Positions 56,101 to 64,000 of a stretch of DNA of 64,000 nucleotides are shown one piece after another. Both the position numbers and the translations under genes were made by a program. The notes beneath the pieces are model-generated. The model was not told the DNA's origin, ran no database searches, and saw only the letters and a program-made list of their open reading frames with translations. This DNA comes from Rhynchopus sp. YZ270_cl-10 (lineage: Eukaryota > Euglenozoa > Diplonemea > Diplonemida > Diplonemidae): the NCBI GenBank assembly GCA_964035575.1, contig OZ037866.1, positions 62,001 to 126,000 of the forward strand. The letters are read 5' to 3'. How positions within the stretch are numbered: position 1 is the first letter of the stretch; each line of letters begins with the position of its first letter.

Positions 56101-59043
56101 AGCTCTTGAATGCGCTCCTCACGCTGTGCCACCTGCGCCTGCAGGTCAGCCACACTCTGTGCAGCCTGTGTGGACACATCAGCCCCATCGCTGCTGGCCT
56201 GCTGCAACTCCTCCTGCACCTGCGCCAGCTGTGCCTGCAAGCCTTGCTCTGCCTGCACGGCGCTTGCCGTGCGTGTCTCAAGCTCCTCACGCAGTGCCGC
56301 AAGCTGCTGGGTCAGGCCTTCCTCTGCTGTGCCCGTCTCTGCTGCTGCTGCTGCCATGCTCTCCATCTCCTCCTGCTTCTGCGCCAACTGCGCCTGCACC
56401 TCCTGCAGTTCTCTCCGCACACCTTCCCCCTCTGCCTCTGCCGCCGCGGTAAGGCTCGCAACTTCTTCCTCTTTCTGCGCCAGCTGTGTCCGAATGTCCT
56501 GCAGCTGTGCCTGCAACTCTTCCCCTTCCTCCACCTCTGCCCCTGCCCCCCCCGCTGCCGCAGCCGTTAGACTCGCGATCTGCGCGTCCCTCTGCAGCAG
56601 CTCTGCCTCGTGTGCCTCCTGCTGCTGGGCCAGCTGCTCCTGCAGCTTAGCCTGCTCGCCTGCTTGCGCCAACTGGACAGACTCTGCCGCCACGACATCA
56701 CCGGACGCAACAGGCAGGGTGCTGGCAGCAGCAGCAGCAGCCTGCAGGTCAGCCTGCTTCTCCTTCACAGACGCCAACGAGCTCTCGAGGTTGGCCACTT
56801 TCTTTTCCAAACGCTTCACTTCTGGGTCTTCTGCAGGGGTGTGTGTTGTATATGTCTTGAGACGTATTAGTATAATGGATTTATTGGCAGCGCTCTACAA
56901 AAGAACACTTCACATCTTACTGCACACCTTAGGTGCACTGAAGGGGAAGGGAACGCCTGCATCAAAAACCCTATAAACAGTGCAACATCAACATACCCTT
57001 CTTCTTTCCGTTCTTCTTCCCACGGCCGCCACGGGGACGGCTGGCGGCTGCTTGGAGCTCAGCCTTGGCGTCGTTGAGCTGGCGCTGTACGGTGGCCTCT
57101 TCTGTGACGAGGTGCTGCAGCTCTTCGTCTTGGGCGGGCTCGCCTACAGCTGCACCAGCATCTGCACCCTCCTGTGCATCGGAAGGGGCTCCTTGGCTCT
57201 GCCCCTGCAGCTGCACCTGCCCACCCTCAGCCTCACGACACCGCTGCAGCAGAGCTGCCACCTCCTGCTCACGCCCCGCCCTGTCCGTCTGCATCTGCAC
57301 CTCTCGTGCCGCAGCCTCTGCCTCCATCACCGCAACCTGCTCCCGAAGTGCCTCAGTCTGCGATGATGTCTCTGCTGCAGTGTCTGTCCCTGCTGCAGTG
57401 AGGCGTGTCACCTCCTCTTGCTGCTGTGCGAGCTGTGCCTGTACGTTGTGCAGTTCTGCTTGAAGTTCTGCTGCTGTGGTGCTGTCTGCTTCTGTTGCTG
57501 CAGTAAGGCTCGCAACTTCTTCCTCTTTCTGCGCCAGCTGTGTCCGAATGTCCTGCAGCTGTGCCTGCAATCCTTCCTCTGCCGTGTTGTCAGCTGCCGC
57601 TGCAGTCAGGCTCGCAATCTCCTCCTGCTGTGCGTCAAGCTCCTCCTGCAGCCTTGCCAGCGCCGCCCCCTCCTTCTCCACATTACCCTCGAGCTCTTGA
57701 ATGCGCTCCTCACGCTGTGCCACCTGCGCCTGCAGGTCAGCCACACTCTGTGCAGCCTGTGTGGACACATCAGCCCCATCGCTGCTGGCCTGCTGCAACT
57801 CCTCCTGCACCTGCGCCAGCTGTGCCTGCAAGCCTTGCTCTGCCTGCACGGCGCTTGCCGTGCGTGTCTCAAGCTCCTCACGCAGTGCCGCAAGCTGCTG
57901 GGTCAGGCCTTCCTCTGCTGTGCCCGTCTCTGCTGCTGCTGCTGCTGCCATGCTCTCCATCTCCTCCTGCTTCTGCGCCAACTGCGCCTGCACCTCCTGC
58001 AGTTCTCTCCGCACACCTTCCCCCTCTGCCTCTGCCGCCGCGGTAAGGCTCGCAACTTCTTCCTCCTTCTGCGCCAGCTGTGTCCGAATGTCCTGCAGCT
58101 GTGCCTGCAACCCTTCCTCTGCCGTGTTGTCAGCTGCCGCTGCAGTCAGGCTCGCAATCTCCTCCTGCTGTGCGTCAAGCTCCTCCTGCAGCCTTGCCAG
58201 CGCCGCCCCCTCCTTCTCCACATTACCTTCGAGCTCTTGGATGCGCTCCTCACGCTGTGCCACCTGCCCTTCCGCCTCTGCCAGCTTCGCCTCCAGACCC
58301 TCCACTACCACTTTGTCCACTCCCCCCTCCTGCGCACGCATGGCTTCCAACTCCTCCCGCAGCGATGCTTCGACACCAGCCTCCTGCGTAGACGCCACCA
58401 ACGCCTCCTTGAGCGAGGCCAGCTGCACCTCAAGCTCCTCGCACCGCAGTGCAGACGCCGCAGCACTGTCGTGCCCCGCCCTCTCTTCTTCCAATTGCGA
58501 CTGCAGTGCGGTCAGTGCCTGCTCTCTGGACAAAAGCTGTTCGTTCAGTTGCGCGGCCCCTTCAGACACTCTGTTCAGTTCGGACTCACGTTGGCTCAAT
58601 GCTTCTGCCGTGTTGTCCAAATTCTCTTGGGTGGTTTGGTGCAGAATTTCTTTCTCCTCTGCCAGCTTCTGTCCCTCTGAGAGTTCTGCCGACGCTTGCT
58701 TGAGACGTTCCGTGAGGCTGTCCTCTGTGTCAAGCAGGGTGCGGATCTGTGCATCCTTCTCCATAAAACGCGCCACCATCTCCTCCTCCGCCTTTTGCGC
58801 CTGCGCTCTGCCAGCCTCAGCGGCCTCCTTGTCTGCAGTGATGTGCTGCAACATCTCGTCCTTCACCTTGAGGGACAGCTCCAGCTCCTCATTCTTTGCG
58901 TTTGCAGAGACCAGCGCTGTCCGCCCAGCCTCCATGCGGGCCTTCACCTGGGTCTTCCATCCGTTCGTTTTTTCCCGCTCGTCTTGAAGCTCTGCTTTGC
59001 ATTTGTCGAGCTCTGCTCGGAGATCCTCCTCCCCTTCGGGCAT
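53189..59043 (-). CDS. giant tail-anchored coiled-coil protein, golgin-like, six exons (1721 aa)
   Basis: Exons 59043-56997, 56830-55559, 55516-55466, 55416-55189, 54945-54850 and 54660-53189 sum to exactly 1722 codons with the stop. Introns are 166, 42, 49, 243 and 189 nt. Four start GTATG plus a purine-rich or T-rich stretch, the 42-nt one GTATGGC, and all end CAG. Nearly the whole protein is heptad-like coiled coil rich in Gln, Glu, Ala and Leu. The C-terminus has one hydrophobic segment (VVMGVLLLLLCLGFY) followed by a short Cys-containing tail, so it would insert as a tail-anchored protein facing the cytosol, as in giantin and golgin-84 tethers. A DNA-level internal duplication (about 1.59 kb apart) repeats the EELDAQQEEIASLTAAAADN and QLAALREELETRTASAV blocks. 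The start is preceded by CCCCCCCTTTAG. Golgi tether is the best guess from architecture; other endomembrane tethers are possible. Confidence 0.88.
55517..55558 (-). other. 42-nt intron of the coiled-coil gene
   Basis: GTATGGCATGG...GTACAG, length a multiple of three and free of stops, so it could also be read through as 14 residues (Trp, Cys and Pro-containing, unlike the coiled coil around it). Removing it restores a continuous Glu/Leu-rich heptad pattern. Calling it an intron is therefore an inference from composition and splice consensus. Confidence 0.75.
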
Positions 59044-59359
59044 CGTGCTTAACTAGAGGGGACCTAAAGGGGGGGTGAAATATGGGGGGAAATGAGCCCT
59101 CTGGGGATAAGCTCAGTGGGGCACATCGAACACCCCTTTGGGAAAGGTAGAGGAGTAGCAGGACAGAAAGATTTGAAAGTGCAAAACGCCTCACCAGATT
59201 TCATCAGTGGGACGTATGTGAGGGGTACTGTAGTGGTTCTGCATGGATGCATAGGAGGGTGCGTAAATGTACCTTTTTTTTGTTTTGGGTGTTTATCTTT
59301 CGATTTTATCGCATTCGAGAGGCGCGAGGAGTGTGCGGGGGTTTTTGCGATGTTGCTTT
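59044..59359. other. 5' flank of the coiled-coil gene
   Basis: A C-rich minus-strand tract ends TTTAG/CTCTAG 9-21 nt before the ATG at 59043, a likely trans-splice acceptor. The rest has no gene. Confidence 0.45.
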
Positions 59360-59551
59360 TTTTGTTTTCGTAACGCCAAACTCTTTAACCTTTTGTTTGT
59401 TTGCTTGAGCTTACCGAATCGCTCAACTGCGATGGGAAGAATCGTGCGTGTTTTGATCTCGTCACTGGAATTCTTTCAGATGGAATTCGAGATCTGAACC
59501 GCTACGATAATTTGAGAAATCCAGAAAGCTTCAGAGATAATGAAATCCCCA
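59360..59551 (+). repeat. 192-bp direct repeat, left copy
   Basis: Identical to 62037-62228 (offset 2,677), beginning TTTTGTTTTCGTAACGCC and ending GAAATCCCCA. With the T's trimmed it begins TG and ends CA like a retroelement LTR, but no primer-binding site, polypurine tract or reverse transcriptase is visible between the copies. Flanks diverge immediately on both sides. Confidence 0.9.
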
Positions 59552-59587
59552 GGGTGGGCGCGAAAAACGGAATTCAAATTAGACTTG

Positions 59588-59702
59588 ACTTGAAATACAA
59601 CAGACCACTCGTGAACAGTGAACCATGGTATGTGACCGGCTGTACCGGGGGGTGGACTCCAACCATGCAATCCTACAATCCATTTCGTGGTTGACATCTG
59701 AT
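59588..59702 (+). repeat. dispersed repeat shared with 52.2 kb
   Basis: Matches 52210-52320: GAAATACAA, ACTCGTGAACAGTG, TGACCGGCTGTACCGG, CCAACCATGCA and ACAATCCATTTCGTGGTT are shared. A shorter match to its first 40 bases is at 63838-63872. Point changes and small balanced indels separate the copies. One reading frame stays similar in both, but one copy has a stop where the other has Leu. Confidence 0.75.
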
Positions 59703-61185
59703 ATGTACTACATCGGCTTCCACTCATCAGCCAGATGAACGTATAAAATGACGAAGCCGGTAAGCCACGAAACGAGGCATCTAGCATCCTGACATATTGA
59801 ATGCCTCGACGGCCCTAATCCGTTTGAGCGCAGTCGGGGGGGGGGGGCATCCGTGGGAATGTCTTGCAGAGGTCACTTCACTGCTCCGGAGCAGGAAGAC
59901 GTCTGCCAGTGCATAGCGGAACACGGAGTCGTGAAGAGATGGATTTCGATCTCTCCGTAAAGAAAAAATCTTGTGTCACGCACAGCAGAAAAGAAACGGA
60001 GCCCGACGAAGTTCTAGCAGCGAACGCAGCTCTCATTTAAGCGACCACGCGACCGAGGGGAATGCTGAAGAGCGGGGCCTTCTACCCAGAGAAAGCACTC
60101 TACAGCTAGCCTCTGGCCGGCCTGCATTAGGACACTCTTACCTTTCCGGTTGATCTTAACCGCAGGGATTATGATGACAACCTCTTAGAAGAAGCCTCAT
60201 CACTCCCTCTTGTCCGTGCAGACTGGATTCGCTCACACCCCATAGCTTCGGGTCTGCGGGTCCTTCTAAACAACTCAGTATTCCTCCTTTGGGTCTTTCT
60301 CGCAAAGCATTGGAATGAGCCACAATGGAATGCACCGTATGGGTTACTACCGGTTGGAGTGTTTTAGCGAAGGCCACTGAACTCTGGAGTATAAAGGAGC
60401 TATGAAGAACTGCGGTCATGGCAAACTTAGTCAGGGTCGCGGTCCTGTATAAAGGGGTTCTTGCCTGCCGGCATCAGCGGAACCACAAGCACAGTAGGAA
60501 TGACGTGCCTCTCAAGACGTGATGTAGAAAGAAAGTGGTTCGTTTTCTTAGAGACCTTACCAAAGGCAAGTAAACACGACGCATGCGACAGCAACATAGA
60601 CCTTTGCCCATCTGCGCCTTCTTTTCAACTAAGCCGCCATCACCTAGCGCCTTCGCCATACTGCTAAGCTACTCAAGAACAAGAACGCAGTGCTCAGACG
60701 ATACCTATCCAAACCCTCTGGCGATACCTTGCCTCTGCACTTCGTAGGTGTGGTCGGTCAGCAACTAGCAGTCACGCATCTCGGGGAGGAGTGCAAGCCG
60801 ACCATCAGTGATCAGCCAGTGCACATAGCCTCGAAGTAGCGCATCACCTCCAGGTAGATCGTGGTAAGGACCGCCTGCTCCTGTGGCGGCAGTGATGTGG
60901 ACTGCGCAAAACCCGACTGCCACACATTCACGAGCTGTGGAAGAAGAGGTGTCGGCATCTTATCCGTGCACCCTAGATGAACGCGCCACCCTACAGTAGG
61001 GACGAATGTGAAGTGAAGCTGTGGCCAGAAAGTTGTGTGACGTTGACAGAGAAGACGTGGAGAAGCGCTGCAACAGGGCACAGGCGGCGTGCATGACTGA
61101 GGCGTCCTGAGAGAAGGATTGATATTGCAAGCCTTTGATCGGATGGCAAACGTTCTCTTCTTACACACACAGTACGAAAAACACC

Positions 61186-61216
<31 letters not shown>

Positions 61217-62036
61217 TCCTACAGCGACGGGTAGAATCTTGCACCCAGGGATCAGCCTCACCACGAGACGTCCATTGCTAGGCTGTGTCGTTTGGGTAGG
61301 CACATGGAGAAGGAGGGCTTACGCAGGTTGGTACATGGTCCAGCTAAACACCCGCACAGCGTCCAAACTCAGCGAAGACTGCGGAGTATACCGTCAGCAC
61401 CTGCGCTGACGACCAGCCGTACACGAGGATGGACAGCGTGGTGTTCATCATCACTATGAATACGCCCAGTGCAAACGACCTCTACGGCGCCGAGCGGGGG
61501 TCTCCGTCCCGACTGTCTGGCACCCGTCCCGCAGGTCATCTTAAGCAGTGTAGGCCAGGTGCGAGGATGGAAGCCAGCGTTGCCGTCAAGGTATATAACG
61601 AGCGTTGACCACCCACAAGATCACTATGAAGTGCAGGAGGAAGCGGTGAGGTGCATGGAGGGCAGATGAAGAGAGGGCAGACATAACGACCTAGTCAGGG
61701 AGGGTGTGCCCAGCAACTAAGGGAATAACGACGGTGTCCGTCATTCCCAAGACAGTGTCGCAGGCCGAAGCTACAAGGCCTTGGTGTCATTGCGTGACTG
61801 CCCCACGAGGGCTGCAAGGATAAACGTGAACCACGATACCGTAGAGAGTTACTCAGGAGCGGGTGGGTGGGAGAAAATTTTAATGTCATGGTCACGTTTG
61901 CATAACATCAGAAATCATATCGCATGATTTTGGAATCGGTTGCAGAAATCATCTCTCATGATTTCTGAATCGGTTGCAGAGTTGGCTAGCCGAAAACAAA
62001 AAGGCTGATATTTGGTTGCACAAAATATAATCCTTC
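59703..62036. other. unassigned region between the 192-bp repeats
   Basis: Balanced base composition, no long A/T runs, and a (GCA)n tract at about 61186-61213. Short open stretches occur on both strands, some with hydrophobic segments (for example minus strand near 61440-61510). However, at this composition stops are rare enough that such stretches are expected by chance, and no splice chain of convincing length emerges. I do not call a gene. Confidence 0.4.
61903..61979. repeat. tandem pair of hairpins
   Basis: Two direct copies of about 35 bp, each with an internal inverted repeat (AGAAATCAT...ATGATTT(C/T)) followed by GAATCGGTTGCAGA. The second copy is a near-perfect stem. Not coding. 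Confidence 0.8.
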
Positions 62037-62228
62037 TTTTGTTTTCGTAACGCCAAACTCTTTAACCTTTTGTTTGTTTGCTTGAGCTTACCGAATCGCT
62101 CAACTGCGATGGGAAGAATCGTGCGTGTTTTGATCTCGTCACTGGAATTCTTTCAGATGGAATTCGAGATCTGAACCGCTACGATAATTTGAGAAATCCA
62201 GAAAGCTTCAGAGATAATGAAATCCCCA
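62037..62228 (+). repeat. 192-bp direct repeat, right copy
   Basis: Identical to 59360-59551. To its right the sequence stays in an open frame for about 40 more codons, which the left copy does not share. Confidence 0.9.
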
Positions 62229-64000
62229 ACGCAGATCTCTGGCTTTCATATCCCAACGCAGGTGAGGAGTTCATCGGGATGAAGAAGGACGAGAACGACG
62301 GAACCATGATGTCAGGGAGAGCTCTGCGCGGCAAGGGTTCGTGTCATACTTAACGTTGAAGTCTAGCGTATCGCACACAAGCTCATGCAGCTGTACGACG
62401 CGTCGAGCCACACCCAATATCACACGTACAGCCAGCCACCACCGCCGACGCCCACATTGATAGTCGTCGTTGAACACACCACCAGCTTCCCAGACCTGCC
62501 GCTCGGCACGCAGAAGGCATTCGGCACAGAAGGATTCTCGCCCAGCATCAGATTCATGGAGTGCCCTCCACCGGCTCACAAGCGACCACAGCCACATCAC
62601 CGTTGTAGGCCCGGAAAGTGCGGAAGTCCAAGCGGTGCACCACAGTCCCAAACACAGACACGACATCGGTTCACGGTCTCAGCTTAGTGTCGTTAAACAT
62701 GCCAGAGTAATTCGATGTCCAGACATTGTGACACAGAGGTACCCACCACATCGGCCAGAACAGCACGCGTCGCTGCCAAGGTCCGTGCTGCCTCCATCCG
62801 TAGTCAGGATCGCTCTGGCGGGTCGTCTGGAGGATGATATGAAACAGCCACGGCCTGGAGTGTCGTGTGTCCACCTTGCAAGGTGGCTGGTCACGCGCCA
62901 GTCGATGTTCCATACACCACTCTAGGCTGACGCAGTCACTGGCGGCGGAGCGACATAACCCAGCGGCACTGCAGGTCGTGCACGCCTACGGCATCGTCGT
63001 GGTGCTCGTCGCACGAGGTACAGAGAAGATGAAGTCGTAGCTGGGGAAGTAGCACTCGGTCGCAGACGCAGTCTTGCTGGTCCCAGGGGCGGACGCCGTG
63101 CCCACATTATCACGCAGCCTGGGTCGCGGGCGGTGGCGCATAAGGTCGACGCTGTAGGGACCCCACCACGTCCGTGGGTACGAAGATGGTCCGCGAGAGC
63201 GGGACGACAAACCAATCACACTTGAAAAAGAGTAACGCCGGACATCGCAGGAGGAGAAAGACTGAACCGACAACGTTACGAGACCCGCAAACCCGCAAAG
63301 CCTCTATTCATACATCAGGCATGTAGGTATAGAAGTCATGTATACCCTGATGGACAGGCAGGGAATGCGCAAGGGGGGCCTTGCAAAATTGAATGTGCTG
63401 TTGGAGAACTTTTCGAGACACTGCAGCACTGTGTGGATTAGATTGAGGTTGCTGCTGGGGTATTGTACTCGGCGCAACAGTTTTCTCATGACAGCCAGGG
63501 ACAGAATAACAGGAACGTCCGTCCATGCATCTCAGAGAAATCAAAACTGTACAAAAGGGGGCGCTCCACACCAGGAGTGTTTCCGACAGCTCCAAGAAGG
63601 AAGAGTACCTTGTTACAAACAACCAAGACAACCTCGCAGGTCAGAGTTCCTATCACACGCAGGCAGCCATGCGAATAGATTCACTCTAATTTGATACTCA
63701 AAACCACCCAGCACACTCTCGGGTCGGTCAGAGCTCTACTCACACGCAGACATTGAAAACCGAGAGGAGGAGTCTGCAGACACCACACACAAGCTGTCCA
63801 CAAACCAATCCAACAGCACTGCATGACTGTGATAAACGTGACGTGAAATACAAAGCCCTCCCGTGGCAGTGTACCACTACAGATCATAAGAGGAACGCAC
63901 TCCTCCCGTACATCTCCACCTTCGACACAAGATAACACATCACACATATACCACAGACCCGACAGACGTAACAGAGACTGGAGAGAAAGAGGCGAACAAG
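62229..64000. other. unassigned region at the window end
   Basis: Same texture as 59.7-62.0 kb. The longest open stretches are about 120 codons on the plus strand (63338-63694) and about 80 on the minus strand (62671-62913), with no recognisable motif. They could be exons of an intron-rich gene continuing outside the window, a decayed gene, or chance. Confidence 0.35.

Noticed and set aside
57701-58987. Plus-strand frames of more than 400 codons rich in Ser, Ala and Cys
   Set aside because: Antisense shadow of the coiled-coil gene, caused by its Gln/Glu/Ala codon use.

Overview
The window is eukaryotic nuclear DNA. It has spliced genes with GT-AG introns, long homopolymer A/T runs, many dispersed short repeats and several minisatellites. 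Every convincing host gene lies on the minus strand, and almost every start codon is preceded within about 40 bases by a pyrimidine tract ending in AG. This looks like the one-direction, spliced-leader type of gene organisation found in Euglenozoa. All eight introns that I could model start with GTATG, and two are only 42 and 49 nt long. I infer a free-living euglenozoan, perhaps a diplonemid, but no marker gene here proves it.

Layout: 1-4.9 kb is repeat-rich and gene-free, and holds a 7-bp array, an expanded 8-bp array and several dispersed repeat families. 5.0-29.8 kb holds four intronless paralogues of a large surface-type protein: signal peptide, one seven-bladed WD40 propeller, a Pro/Thr/Ser-rich stalk of very variable length, a multi-pass membrane domain and a cytosolic tail. 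Paralogues 2-4 form a tandem array in which both genes and spacers are duplicated. The spacers carry small DNA transposons, including a 172-bp mariner-like MITE and a 1,098-bp element with 20-bp inverted ends and a 7-bp target duplication. 29.9-34.3 kb is another gene-free repeat region that re-uses the families seen at 1-4 kb and includes an 0.8-kb inverted-repeat element. 34.3-35.9 kb holds the only plus-strand coding sequence, a 5'-truncated OTU-protease plus zinc-finger frame that looks transposon-derived.

37.5-44.9 kb is the most unusual part. A 2,529-bp segment is present twice, apparently with no differences, and between the copies sits a 2.29-kb element with no gene. That element has 17-bp terminal inverted repeats, about 28 subterminal copies of TTCGCA/TGCGAA, several perfect palindromes, a (GTACT)34 array and a 1.2-kb array of a 9-bp unit. 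The duplicated segment includes the 3' end of a three-exon type I membrane protein gene (44.6-47.3 kb), so the left copy is a broken gene end.

44.6-59.0 kb is a minus-strand gene cluster: the type I membrane protein, a protein with a tandem zinc-ribbon module, a small conserved-looking protein, and a 1,721-residue tail-anchored coiled-coil protein of golgin type in six exons. 59.05-64 kb has a different texture, with few homopolymers and a 192-bp perfect direct repeat spaced 2.68 kb apart, and I could not establish a gene there.
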